Program-made: the position numbers and the translations under genes
Notes under the pieces: generated by a model
Seen by the model: the letters and a program-made list of their open reading frames with translations, nothing else
Database searches by the model: none
Told to the model about the DNA's origin: nothing
Part shown: positions 35,478 to 44,625 of the stretch, one piece after another
Position numbering within the stretch: the stretch's first letter is position 1
How the letters are laid out: every line of letters starts with the position of its first letter
Source of the DNA: Bacteroidota bacterium
GTDB taxonomy: Bacteria > Bacteroidota > Bacteroidia > B-17B0 > Aurantibacillaceae
DNA length: 51,167 nt
Assembly: GCA_013297775.1 (NCBI GenBank)
Contig: JAAFIL010000025.1
Coordinates: forward strand, 1 to 51,167
Direction: 5' to 3'

Positions 35478-37562
35478 ATGAAAAGCAACAAGACAAAGCC
35501 TTTGGTCGAATCCCATTTATTAAACCACGACGTTAAGTTCTCTTTAAAAGGTGTAAAAACATTTAACGATAATAGAGCCATTAGCCATAGTGCTATTCAA
35601 TTGCAAGAAATGGCCAATAAGGCGGCTTCAAAAAAAACGCTTCAATTAAAGCCAAACTCAACAGGCCTCCCCGATCATTTAAAAACAAACACCGAGCAAT
35701 TATCAGGTCATAGCTTAGATGATGTAAAAGTACATTATAACTCATCGGCTCCTGCGCAACTCAATGCGCACGCCTTTGCCCAAGGCAATCAAATACACGT
35801 AGCACCTGGGCAAGAGAAACATTTGCCACACGAAACTTGGCATGTGGTGCAACAAAAGCAAGGCCGTGTAAAACCAACCAAGCAATTAAAAGCTAAAGTG
35901 GCCATTAACGACTCTCAACACCTCGAAACCGAAGCCGATAAAATGGGTAACATAGCTAATCGTTTAACACTTCAACGCAAAGAAGAAACTCAAACTCTAC
36001 TAGCAACTGGTACCAATTTAATTACTCAAGCACCCATTCAGCGCAAAGCCGACCATGCTAAAAAATTTATAAAAGATAACTTTGATATAGAAGAAGACGA
36101 TGAGTTGGAAGACGAAATTCATTCCGACTCAGAAGAGCAAATTAAAGAGAAAAAAGATGGTAACCAAAGTTTGATAGAAGAGGAAACTAGCAGTGATGAA
36201 GATTCCGTTTCAAAGAAAAGTAGCAAATCCTTCCAAAGTGATAAACCAAAATGGAAAGGTAAGATGACATTTGAAACGATATTTGCATACATTCATAATC
36301 CCTCTTATCCATTAAACTTGCGTTTAGAATTACGCAAGCAATGGAATCGTGGTATGAAGAACAAAACGTGGTTAATTGATATTCCACAAGATGCAATAAA
36401 AACAGGAGGTGAATCTATTACCAGTAAAAAAGGTTTGAAGCGTAGCGACTCTATGGAATTGGATAACATGGATTATCAAAATGAGCTAAGCATTCAATCG
36501 GCTAAAAAACATATCATTGTAACAACACAAGACAACAAGCCCAAAAAAGTTCCAATCTTTGAATCAACCACCGACGTTACCCGCTTAACCCGTTTATACG
36601 GCAAGTCCCATAAAAAATTCGGAGAAAAAATATTAGGCTCTCAATTTGCACTAAAATTGGGTAAGCACGTTGGTTTATTTGATGCACCCCAAGGCAATGA
36701 TTTGGTTTATGTCCCTTTAAAGCAAAAGGAAAAAAGTAAAGATAAATTTGAAACCGAAAAGGAAAGCAAGCCTGAAACCAAAAGTAAAGAAGTTACACAC
36801 AGCAGTAACGACGATACAACCGTAGATGAGAAAATAGAATATTTACGCGATGGAAAAATTTTTAATTGGTCTGACCATGCCGATGAATTAAAACGGAACA
36901 TCAAAAATCCAGAGGAGTTTAAAAATGAGTTAATGAAGGCCTTAGAGGGCGAGCTCATTCCAAATTCCGAGCAAGTGGTATCAACTTTAGGAGCCTTGAT
37001 TTGTGATGCCAAATTAAGTATTGTTGGTTATTTAAGTTATTTAAATGGGCTCAAAAAATCGAAAGAAGTGGATCCCAAAAAATTATTCAGTTCAAAGCCC
37101 GAAGATAATCCAGTTTGGGAACCTTCGGTAGTAGAAGGGCGTATAAAACCCGACTTGCGTAGAAAAGAAAAAATGGAATCGTATAAAGAACAAATTCGAG
37201 CCTACGAAATCTTATACCAAAACAATTGCCTCATCAATGCCATTGCGCGTGCTGCGGGTCGAGGAAATGCTACTGAAATGGAGTTAATCGAGATACGAAT
37301 AGCAATTGGCAGTGTAGGAGACATGTTACTAGCTACTCCCGAAAATGTAACTATTATTCGCCGTGGTTTACGCATAAATAATACCGTAATAGTTAGATAT
37401 GTAGATCAGCCAGCTGAAGTTATAAATGGTGGCGACCCAGCACTTACCATTTACCACGATGGAGGTGATCACTTTTCACATGAAAAACCCGAAGGAAAAA
37501 ATTACGATTTTAAAATCAAGGAAGAAGTAATCGAGAATAAAGAAGAAGTAACCGAAAATTAG
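35478..37562 (+). CDS. DUF4157 (eCIS core) protein with C-terminal candidate cysteine-hydrolase domain
   Basis: 694 residues, no signal peptide. Residues ~62-133 form a DUF4157 domain (LPDHLKTNTEQLSGHSLDDV, then HAFAQGNQIHVAPG) with a zincin motif HETWH (118-122); this domain marks many effectors of extracellular contractile injection systems (eCIS). A charged, low-complexity linker follows. The last ~110 residues begin NNCLINAIARAAGRGN (Cys584) and end with ..TIYHDGGDHFSH (His660, 665 or 668), spaced as in OTU-like or related cysteine proteases. Function as a toxin is inferred. No eCIS structural genes and no obvious immunity gene are in this window. It follows a terminator and precedes a repeat cluster. 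Confidence 0.7.
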   Translation: MKSNKTKPLVESHLLNHDVKFSLKGVKTFNDNRAISHSAIQLQEMANKAASKKTLQLKPNSTGLPDHLKTNTEQLSGHSLDDVKVHYNSSAPAQLNAHAFAQGNQIHVAPGQEKHLPHETWHVVQQKQGRVKPTKQLKAKVAINDSQHLETEADKMGNIANRLTLQRKEETQTLLATGTNLITQAPIQRKADHAKKFIKDNFDIEEDDELEDEIHSDSEEQIKEKKDGNQSLIEEETSSDEDSVSKKSSKSFQSDKPKWKGKMTFETIFAYIHNPSYPLNLRLELRKQWNRGMKNKTWLIDIPQDAIKTGGESITSKKGLKRSDSMELDNMDYQNELSIQSAKKHIIVTTQDNKPKKVPIFESTTDVTRLTRLYGKSHKKFGEKILGSQFALKLGKHVGLFDAPQGNDLVYVPLKQKEKSKDKFETEKESKPETKSKEVTHSSNDDTTVDEKIEYLRDGKIFNWSDHADELKRNIKNPEEFKNELMKALEGELIPNSEQVVSTLGALICDAKLSIVGYLSYLNGLKKSKEVDPKKLFSSKPEDNPVWEPSVVEGRIKPDLRRKEKMESYKEQIRAYEILYQNNCLINAIARAAGRGNATEMELIEIRIAIGSVGDMLLATPENVTIIRRGLRINNTVIVRYVDQPAEVINGGDPALTIYHDGGDHFSHEKPEGKNYDFKIKEEVIENKEEVTEN

Positions 37563-37656
37563 GATTAATAATCTTTTGCCGTGCCCCCTGTAAAGTGGAT
37601 GAGTAGCTTAGTGTATTATTTACACTATCTAGTTTAATTAATCTACAGTTCTACTT

Positions 37657-37818
37657 ATACCAATATCGGTTCTAAAAGATACAAGTTGAACCAGAATTAT
37701 TTTTCTTTTAGGCGACGAAAAAATTATAGGCGTAGCAAGGCCTACGGGTATAATTTTTGAGGAAGTATAAGAGAAAAAGAAACTGGGTCAACGTATCTTT
37801 TAGAAATGATGTTGGTAT
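37657..37818. repeat. 162-bp palindromic repeat, copy 2
   Basis: Inverted copy of 20771-20932, with the same length and the same ATACCAA/TTGGTAT ends and near-complete self-complementarity. It is 94 bases after the DUF4157 stop codon. The two copies enclose 16.7 kb that includes the whole act-cox operon and could pair or recombine. Confidence 0.9.
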
Positions 37819-37854
37819 GAGGGGTCGGGCTGTTCGCTTTAGTCGCTTGTGCAT

Positions 37855-37920
37855 TTTGCCATTTTGCTACGGCTTCGGGGGCTTCTAAGGTCGCCGCCTC
37901 GCGCGTGCAAAATTGGCAAA
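37855..37920. repeat. GC-rich hairpin
   Basis: TTTGCCATTTTGC at 37855-37867 pairs with GCAAAATTGGCAAA at 37907-37920 with one bulge, around a GC-rich loop. The flanking bases on both sides remain unusually GC-rich for this window. Confidence 0.6.
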
Positions 37921-38079
37921 CGCCCTGCGCTCGCTGCCGCTAACATCCCTCACGGAAAGGGGGGTATAACGTGGCTTTTAACCGAGATTTTATTCTAAAG
38001 TATCCGATCTCTTGAAATTTAGGGTTAATGTAGCACTTGTTGATTTTAACCCGATAGAATTTATTGAAACCGAGATTAT

Positions 38080-38339
38080 CCGAGATTTTAAGAAAGAAGT
38101 TATTTAGAATAAAATATCTAACTCTATAAAAATACTTGAACCCCTTATCTCGTCCTTGTTTAGCGAAGCGTAACGAGGACGTTTGAGAACTGCGTTTGTA
38201 ACGCAGATAAAGTGATGGTGTGGGCGTTACAAACGCCCGTTTAGCACGTCCTCGTTTCCGCTAACGCTCAAACAAGGACGAGAGGAAAAGAGAAATTAAG
38301 AACCGCTTAAAAAATGAGTTAGATGGAATTATGCAATAG
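38080..38339. repeat. 260-bp inverted repeat, copy 1
   Basis: Matches 45293-45551 in reverse complement across its full length, with about fifteen substitutions and one single-base indel. It contains a hairpin from 38149 to 38282 whose arms read CTCGTCCTTGTTT and AAACAAGGACGAG, with further nested pairing (GTTTGTAACGC against GCGTTACAAAC). Together the two copies enclose the T9SS type B gene, der and the VOC gene. Confidence 0.9.
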
Positions 38340-38480
38340 GAATCGTAGTGAGAGGCGAAAGCCCAATAAAACAGGCACTTTTTCGACTGAGGCATAGTGC
38401 CTCTATGGTGAAGGAGAAAAAGTGACGAAGTTTACTGTTTTGAAGGGATTTCGGCTCGTAATAGATTTCTATTGCATAAT
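38328..38480. repeat. 153-bp imperfect palindrome
   Basis: ATTATGCAATAG at the left end is matched by CTATTGCATAAT at the right end. Inside, AATAAAACAG pairs with CTGTTTTGAA, CACTTTTTC with GAAAAAGTG, and the centre is GAGGCATAGTGCCTC. Its left end overlaps the last 12 bases of the 260-bp repeat, and the same end sequence also occurs at the border of the distant copy (45293-45304). Confidence 0.7.
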
Positions 38481-38535
38481 CTCGCTTGAACCAAATAGTG
38501 CAAAACTTTTACGAGAATTGGGGGGTAAACCAACA

Positions 38536-41500
38536 TTACCGAATCAACGTTACATTACCTTTTTTAAAAGCCTCTTCGCCACCAATACATTTTACTTTTA
38601 GGTACCAACCAAAAACACCAACATCGGCTGGACGTCCTTTGTAAACACCATCCCAGCCCGTGTTGCGGTCTTTTGTTTCAAATACCAATTCGCCCCAACG
38701 GTTATAAACTGCAAAATACATTTCGGTTACTTTTATACCACGCACCAATAAAACATCGTTGTTTCCATCACCGTTTGGCGTAAAAGTATTCGGCACAAAT
38801 GTATCTTCATCAATGCAACCCGGTGTAAACGATTCAACATACACCGTGGCTCGCTCGCTGCAAGGGCCATTGGTTGCCACGGCCGTGTAAGTGGTAGGTT
38901 GGTTAGGAGTAGCGGTTACGGTATAACCCGAGTTAGGTGTGGTGCTGCCTGGGGGCAACCAAGCTACAAATGCACCAGGCGATCCTAAATAAGTTAAAGT
39001 AGTAGAACCACCGTTAGTAATAACAACGGGGTTTGCCACCGCACTAATGGGGAAACTTGATAATTGTGTAACATTAACGCTAGTCGTTAACAACAAACTA
39101 CAAGGCTGCCCAATAGAATTAGTGGTGCTAATAATTACCGAGTAACTGGTGCTAATGCTTGGTGTGGCAATAGGGTTAAAAATAGAAGGTGTATTTAAAC
39201 TGCTCGTGGGTGTCCAAGCGTAAGCTGTGCCGCCACTTGCTGTTAACGATGCACTTGTTCCCAAACAAATAGTTGTATTACCACTAATAGACACAGGCGG
39301 TGGAACGGGAACCGAAATAGATTTAATTACATTGCTTGTGCAACCATCGGTATTGGTAACGGTTAAACCAACCGTACCCGTGTAGCCCGCTTGAAAGAAA
39401 TTATAAAAGTTTTGGGTAGTAACGCTGCTGTTACCATAACTCCACAACCAATTGCTAATATTAGCTTGCGAGGCATCTATAAAATTAACACCACCACCAC
39501 AACTGTTTATCGAAAAATTAAAATTAGCAGTTGGTGTAGGCAACACGTTTACCAATGTGGTTAGCGTGCGAATGCAATTAAAACCGTTACTGGTATTTAT
39601 AATCTGTACACTATAAACCGTTGTGCCAAGTGGTAACAAAAAACTATTTGCCAATGGGTTAAAACTACTAGAGGTATTTAAACCCAAAGTAGGTTGCCAA
39701 TTATAAGCCGTGCCTCCACTTGCAGTTAAAGCCGCTGCCACACCTTGACAAACCGTTGCGCCGCTTACAACTCCCGGATTAAATAAAAGTATATCCACTG
39801 GTTTACTAATCACATCGCTGCATCCAAAATTATTAACAGCGTTTAGTGTAATCGTATAAGTACCACTTGCCGTGTAAGAATGTGTTGGGCTATTAACGCT
39901 TACCGTTGCCGACCCATCTCCAAAATTATAAACCACCGATACACTTGGTGCCAGTGAAGTACTTGTGTTGGTAAAGCTAACATTGCCTGCACAAGGCGTA
40001 GGCGTAAGCGAAAAATTGGCAATTGTTTTTGGTCGCATTACTACCTGCGTAGTTAAAGTGCGAATACAAGTAAATCCTGGCGTGTTATTAGCAACGGTAA
40101 CGGTATAAACCGTGGTAGCAGTTGGTGTAACAATAGGATTGGCCACCACCGATGAACTAAGCCCTGCTGCCGGGTTCCAACTATACGAAGTACCATTGGT
40201 AGCCGAAAAGGTAGTGCTGCTACCCTCGCACACACTTGCACTTGTAACCGAAGTGGTAAACGTAAACACTTGTACCGTTTGCGTAAGCGCAGCCGAACAA
40301 CCGTTTACAGCCAATACGTTTAGCGATACAGTATAAATACCATTAGCACTATAAGTATGCGCTGGCGCAACCAACGACGATGTGGGAGATCCATCTCCAA
40401 AATTCCAAATGAATGGATTGGCCGTTAAACTACCCGAACTTGTATTTTGAAGTGCTAAAGTAGAACTACAAGGCGTTACCGAAGCTGCAAAAACTGGTTG
40501 TGGAGTGGGAAACACGGTAATAAAAGTAATAGAACTATCTTTTACATTGCAAGAACTTGGATCTATAACCACCAACGCAACCGTATAAGAACCCGGATTA
40601 GTGTAAGTAATAACGGGATTGATAGTTGTAGTATTAGTTTGTCCATTGCCAAAATACCAAATAAAAGTAGAGAGCGAACTCGTTGGTGCCGTTGCATTTG
40701 TAAAACTTACCGTAAGTGGTAAACATCCGCTAAGGGTATTGGTGTTAATCGTAGAAATAGCCAATTGCAATTGAAAGTCGAGTTTAACAACGCCATTGTT
40801 ACAGTTGCTCGAATAATTGCTGTTAGGCGGTGTATTGGGCCAAGCACCTGGTGTAACAGGAAAATCATCATAGCCACCGCAGCCCGCACAAACCGATTGG
40901 TAAATAACGCCACGAGGATCAAAACGCGAAGTGCCACCATCCACATGTTCATCGCTTTGTGTGCCTCCAAAATAAGAACCGTATTTTAAATTAACGGCGT
41001 TAGAATCTAAGCCCATAAAATAAAAATCGTTACCATCGGTGGTGCTTTGTGTGGCGTTTAAAAGCGGCATGTTACTAAGTGTTGGATTACTAGGGTCTAA
41101 GAAATTGGCACCCCAACCCGATAAATAAATGTTATTGCATTTATCAACCGAAAATGCAGAGGGCGAAATATCGAATTTGTTGGTGTAGTTACCAAACGTA
41201 GTACTCATTAAACTACTCGTTAACGTTGCATTTAATTTGGTAATAAATTGATGAGTATTAGGAACATTAAAAACCGTTGAAGAACCCGCCGCTGTTTTTA
41301 TGGGAATATTTCCTAACGATTGGCCATAGATGTATATGTTTTTTTGTTTATCCGATTGAACAAAAAACGATTGATCGTAAAGCGGTGTGCCAAAGTAAGT
41401 AGAGTTTAAAACCGTGTTGCCAGCGGCATTGATGCGCATCACAAACCCATCTGTGATGCCACCACCATAACTGGCTTGCAAACACCCAGGCGTAACCGGA

Positions 41501-43140
41501 AAGTTAGAACTACACGTGCCGCCTGTTACATACACATCGTTAGTGCCTGTTACACAAAGTCCGTAAGCGGCATCGTTTTTACTTCCGCCAATATAGGAGG
41601 CATATTGTAAATTGGTTAACGCCGAATTAAATTTAGCCACCACGCCATCTTGAATGCCCCCCAACGTGTTATCGAAACTGTTAAGCATTGGTATATCGCC
41701 AGAGCGTGTAGAGCTAACAATGTAAATATTGTTGAATACATCTACTTGAATTTCGCCACGGCTTTGGTCGCCATAATTGGTTAACAAACTATCGTACAAG
41801 GGCTGAAACACAGCAACTAGCCCTGTTGCGGGTGGCACAGGAATATTAAAATTTCCGACGAAGGTTAATTGCGTTGTATAGTTTAAGCCATCGTTATCGC
41901 TGCCGCCGTAATAAGTAGAGCCTAATAAAGCATTGCCATTGGCACTAAATTTGGCAATAAAAATATCGGTTCCATTTAAAAAGCGAGCACCGTTAAAAAA
42001 AAAGAACACCGAATTACCGCCATTAAACGTGGGGTCGTAAGCACCGTTGGTAACAGGAAAGTTAGTGCTACTAGTAGCACCGTATAAACATAAATTATTA
42101 TTATTATCAACCACCAAACTATTAACGCTTTCGGTTTTATCGCCTCCAAAATAAGTAGAGTATAAGAGGCTGGTGCCATTGGCATTAAACTTAGTGATAA
42201 CCACATCGGTATTGCCATAGTAAACAGGACCAAAAAAACTGCTGCTGTAAGCACCAAGCGTTGTAGGATACCCAATGGCAAAAACGGTGCCACCTGTGTA
42301 TAAATTGCCCGCCGCATCATAAGTAGCGGTCATTCCAAAGTTATCGGCAAAACTACCGCTTTGCGCTGCAAATACCAATTGCGGATCTATTACCAATTCG
42401 TAATTTTTATTGTAGCCTTTCGGAAAGTGGAATGAGAGTATTTGGTTTTGCAACTTAAATTCGCATGGAACTTTTACAATTTGGTTATTGATGTTTTGAT
42501 AGACATAAGGACTGTATTCGATAATTTCGTTAACGCTTGGTTGTATGAGCAAACGGTTGTTTTGAAGTTTAAGTTCTTTAATTCCCTCGTATTTGAATTG
42601 AATATAATTGGGATTGGCATTGGGTTTTACATACAAATTATATTTAACGCCATTGCTCGATGCTAAAAGTTCGTAATCAATCCCTTCGTATAAATTAGTG
42701 AAATATAATTTTTGATAACTGCGCACATTACTTTTCCATTTTAAAGGATCGTTGCCTTTAAAATAATTTTCATAATTTGATTCGGGATTTTTGGCTTCAA
42801 CAAATGGGTTTGGAGTGCAGCCTTCAAAATGAATGGAAAACGCATGACCATTAATTAAATCGTTGGTTGGTTTATTTTTAACGGCGGCTTTGCCATGAAA
42901 TTGTTTTCCCTTTTGTTTGTCGTATAAATTAAAGGTGAGCCTATCGCGTTCAACAAATAAAGCGCCTCCATCTAATTGCGCACGGTACAATATAAGATTG
43001 TCCCATTGCCCTTTATTTTCAGTAAACTTTAAAACAGGATTTACGTGTGGTTTAATTGGAGCGTGTGAAGAGGGGGTTTGCCCCAATCCTATTGAACAGT
43101 AGAAGAGTTTAAAAAATAAAATGTGAAGAAAACATCGCAT
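38536..43140 (-). CDS. Giant T9SS type B surface protein with propeller repeats and PKD domains
   Basis: 1534 residues from the ATG at 43140, which begins a signal peptide (MRCFLHILFFKLFYCSIGLGQ). The upstream ATG at 43176 would precede the promoter element at 43146-43153, so it is not used. In order: an N-terminal module (FTENKGQWDNLILY.., DUF7948-like), beta-propeller repeats with the pattern LLYSTYFGG (about residues 270-760), at least three PKD domains (FNFGDG or similar; residues ~780-1380), and a C-terminal CHU_C/gliding-motility type sorting domain (FTPNGDGNNDVL, YNRWGELVFE). It is exported by the type IX system; adhesion is likely but not shown. Confidence 0.88.
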   Translation of the reverse strand: MRCFLHILFFKLFYCSIGLGQTPSSHAPIKPHVNPVLKFTENKGQWDNLILYRAQLDGGALFVERDRLTFNLYDKQKGKQFHGKAAVKNKPTNDLINGHAFSIHFEGCTPNPFVEAKNPESNYENYFKGNDPLKWKSNVRSYQKLYFTNLYEGIDYELLASSNGVKYNLYVKPNANPNYIQFKYEGIKELKLQNNRLLIQPSVNEIIEYSPYVYQNINNQIVKVPCEFKLQNQILSFHFPKGYNKNYELVIDPQLVFAAQSGSFADNFGMTATYDAAGNLYTGGTVFAIGYPTTLGAYSSSFFGPVYYGNTDVVITKFNANGTSLLYSTYFGGDKTESVNSLVVDNNNNLCLYGATSSTNFPVTNGAYDPTFNGGNSVFFFFNGARFLNGTDIFIAKFSANGNALLGSTYYGGSDNDGLNYTTQLTFVGNFNIPVPPATGLVAVFQPLYDSLLTNYGDQSRGEIQVDVFNNIYIVSSTRSGDIPMLNSFDNTLGGIQDGVVAKFNSALTNLQYASYIGGSKNDAAYGLCVTGTNDVYVTGGTCSSNFPVTPGCLQASYGGGITDGFVMRINAAGNTVLNSTYFGTPLYDQSFFVQSDKQKNIYIYGQSLGNIPIKTAAGSSTVFNVPNTHQFITKLNATLTSSLMSTTFGNYTNKFDISPSAFSVDKCNNIYLSGWGANFLDPSNPTLSNMPLLNATQSTTDGNDFYFMGLDSNAVNLKYGSYFGGTQSDEHVDGGTSRFDPRGVIYQSVCAGCGGYDDFPVTPGAWPNTPPNSNYSSNCNNGVVKLDFQLQLAISTINTNTLSGCLPLTVSFTNATAPTSSLSTFIWYFGNGQTNTTTINPVITYTNPGSYTVALVVIDPSSCNVKDSSITFITVFPTPQPVFAASVTPCSSTLALQNTSSGSLTANPFIWNFGDGSPTSSLVAPAHTYSANGIYTVSLNVLAVNGCSAALTQTVQVFTFTTSVTSASVCEGSSTTFSATNGTSYSWNPAAGLSSSVVANPIVTPTATTVYTVTVANNTPGFTCIRTLTTQVVMRPKTIANFSLTPTPCAGNVSFTNTSTSLAPSVSVVYNFGDGSATVSVNSPTHSYTASGTYTITLNAVNNFGCSDVISKPVDILLFNPGVVSGATVCQGVAAALTASGGTAYNWQPTLGLNTSSSFNPLANSFLLPLGTTVYSVQIINTSNGFNCIRTLTTLVNVLPTPTANFNFSINSCGGGVNFIDASQANISNWLWSYGNSSVTTQNFYNFFQAGYTGTVGLTVTNTDGCTSNVIKSISVPVPPPVSISGNTTICLGTSASLTASGGTAYAWTPTSSLNTPSIFNPIATPSISTSYSVIISTTNSIGQPCSLLLTTSVNVTQLSSFPISAVANPVVITNGGSTTLTYLGSPGAFVAWLPPGSTTPNSGYTVTATPNQPTTYTAVATNGPCSERATVYVESFTPGCIDEDTFVPNTFTPNGDGNNDVLLVRGIKVTEMYFAVYNRWGELVFETKDRNTGWDGVYKGRPADVGVFGWYLKVKCIGGEEAFKKGNVTLIR

Positions 43141-43145
43141 ATTAC

Positions 43146-43153
43146 CAAATATA
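43146..43153 (-). promoter_or_regulatory. Bacteroidota -7 element for the T9SS type B gene
   Basis: TATATTTG on the minus strand, five bases before the ATG at 43140. It supports this start codon over the one at 43176. Confidence 0.5.
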
Positions 43154-43210
43154 TAACAAACATTGGTTCGGCACAATATATGAAGCGTTAAATTATTAAC
43201 TGAATATTAC

Positions 43211-43218
43211 TACCTTTG
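43211..43218 (+). promoter_or_regulatory. Bacteroidota -7 element for der
   Basis: TACCTTTG, eight bases before the der ATG. The whole promoter is within the 86-base divergent gap shared with the T9SS type B gene. Confidence 0.5.
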
Positions 43219-43226
43219 CACCCGTT

Positions 43227-44534
43227 ATGCCAAATATAATAGCAATAGTGGGGCGACCCAACGTAGGTAAATCCACCTTGTTTAACCGTTTAACCGATTC
43301 TCGACAAGCCATTACCGACGAAACGGCTGGTGTAACTCGCGACAGACATTATGGCAAAGCCGAGTGGGGCGGGGTAGAGTTTAGCCTTATTGATACGGGG
43401 GGTTACATACATGGGAGTGATGATATTTTTGAATCAGAAATTCGTAAGCAAGTTCAAATTGCCATTGACGAAAGTTCGGCACTTTTATTTTTGGTAGATG
43501 TTAACGAGGGGGCTACACAATTTGATAAAGAAGTAGCCAATTTATTACGCCGCAGCAAGAAAAAAGTAATTTTAGTAGCTAATAAAGTAGATAACCACGA
43601 GCGTGCTGCTTATGCCGCAGAGTTTTATTCGTTTGGTTTAGGCGAGGTCTTTACCATATCGGCTATTAATGGCAGTGGCACGGGCGATATGTTGGATGCG
43701 CTTATTGCCGCGCTTCCTAAAGAAGAAAAGGGAATTGATTTTGCAGATATACCACGCATTGCCGTTGTTGGACGACCTAACGTTGGCAAATCGTCGTTTA
43801 CAAATGCACTTCTAGGCGAAGAACGCAATATTGTTACGCCTATTGCTGGCACTACCCGCGATACAACTCACACCCGCTATACCAAATTTGGACACGATTT
43901 TTGGTTGGTAGATACGGCAGGTATGCGCAAGCGTAATAAAGTTCACGAAGATTTAGAGTTTTATAGTGTGATGCGAACCATACGCGCCATCGAAAGTTGC
44001 GATGTGTGTTGTTTAATGTTAGATGCAACCTTAGGCATTGAGTCGCAGGATTTAAGTATTTTAAGTTTGGTTGAAAAAAACCGAAAAGGTTTAGTCATTT
44101 TGGTTAACAAATGGGATTTGATTGAAAAAGATACCATGTCCACCAAAAAATATGAAGACAGCATTCGCGAGCGCATTGCTCCGTTTCGCGATATTCCTAT
44201 TGTATTTATTAGTGTGCTTGAAAAGCAACGCATTATGAAAGCTATTGAAACGGCGGCCATGGTGTATGCGAACAAAACCAAGCACATACCTACCCGTGCG
44301 CTTAACGATTTCTTTTTACCACTTATTGAAACCTATCCACCGCCAGCGGTTAAAGGAAAATATGTGAAAGTAAAATACGTTACACAACTTAAAACCGAAG
44401 CCTTGTTTATGTTTTACTGCAATTTACCGCAATACGTTACCGAATCGTATAAACGGTTCTTAGAAAATAAATTGCGTGCCGAATATGATTTTACGGGTGT
44501 TCCGGTGGTGATTAGTATGCGTAAAAAAGTGTAA
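43227..44534 (+). CDS. der: Ribosome-assembly GTPase Der (EngA)
   Basis: 435 residues with the unique tandem GTPase arrangement: first domain [18 protein letters not shown]; second domain [18 protein letters not shown]; then a KH-like C-terminal domain ([17 protein letters not shown]). It acts in maturation of the 50S ribosomal subunit and is nearly universal in bacteria. Length is normal. A -7 promoter element lies eight bases before its ATG. It is the one clear housekeeping gene inside the segment bounded by the 260-bp inverted repeats. Confidence 0.97.
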   Translation: MPNIIAIVGRPNVGKSTLFNRLTDSRQAITDETAGVTRDRHYGKAEWGGVEFSLIDTGGYIHGSDDIFESEIRKQVQIAIDESSALLFLVDVNEGATQFDKEVANLLRRSKKKVILVANKVDNHERAAYAAEFYSFGLGEVFTISAINGSGTGDMLDALIAALPKEEKGIDFADIPRIAVVGRPNVGKSSFTNALLGEERNIVTPIAGTTRDTTHTRYTKFGHDFWLVDTAGMRKRNKVHEDLEFYSVMRTIRAIESCDVCCLMLDATLGIESQDLSILSLVEKNRKGLVILVNKWDLIEKDTMSTKKYEDSIRERIAPFRDIPIVFISVLEKQRIMKAIETAAMVYANKTKHIPTRALNDFFLPLIETYPPPAVKGKYVKVKYVTQLKTEALFMFYCNLPQYVTESYKRFLENKLRAEYDFTGVPVVISMRKKV

Positions 44535-44625
44535 GCCTATTCTTTGTAATTGGATTCATGGCTGCGTTAGCGGGAAGCATTAAATGACCGATACCAAAAT
44601 TGATAATATAAATAAGTTAACAACA

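Larger units (their letters stand above)
37563..38535. other. 973-base gene-free stretch packed with palindromic repeats
   Basis: No credible gene. In order it holds a 162-bp palindromic repeat (37657-37818), a GC-rich hairpin (37855-37920), a degenerate 37-base unit starting ATTCTAAAG (37992-38028), a 260-bp inverted-repeat copy (38080-38339) with its own inner hairpin, and a 153-bp imperfect palindrome (38328-38480). The base composition of 37825-37975 is clearly richer in G+C than its surroundings. Confidence 0.75.

Noticed and set aside
35372-35581. Minus-strand open frame across the terminator region
   Set aside because: It overlaps the DUF4157 start and the palindromic intergenic sequence, has no recognisable domain and no promoter.
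38149-38282. tRNA or structured riboswitch in the 260-bp repeat
   Set aside because: The fold is a long hairpin with repeated arms, with no cloverleaf or known aptamer pattern, and it occurs in two copies.
40053-42320. Open frames within the T9SS type B gene on both strands
   Set aside because: They are shadow frames of the repetitive Thr/Ser/Gly-rich coding sequence and show no start or domain support.
43141-43176. Longer start for the T9SS type B gene at 43176
   Set aside because: The extra 12 residues would precede the signal peptide and overlap a good -7 promoter element at 43146-43153.
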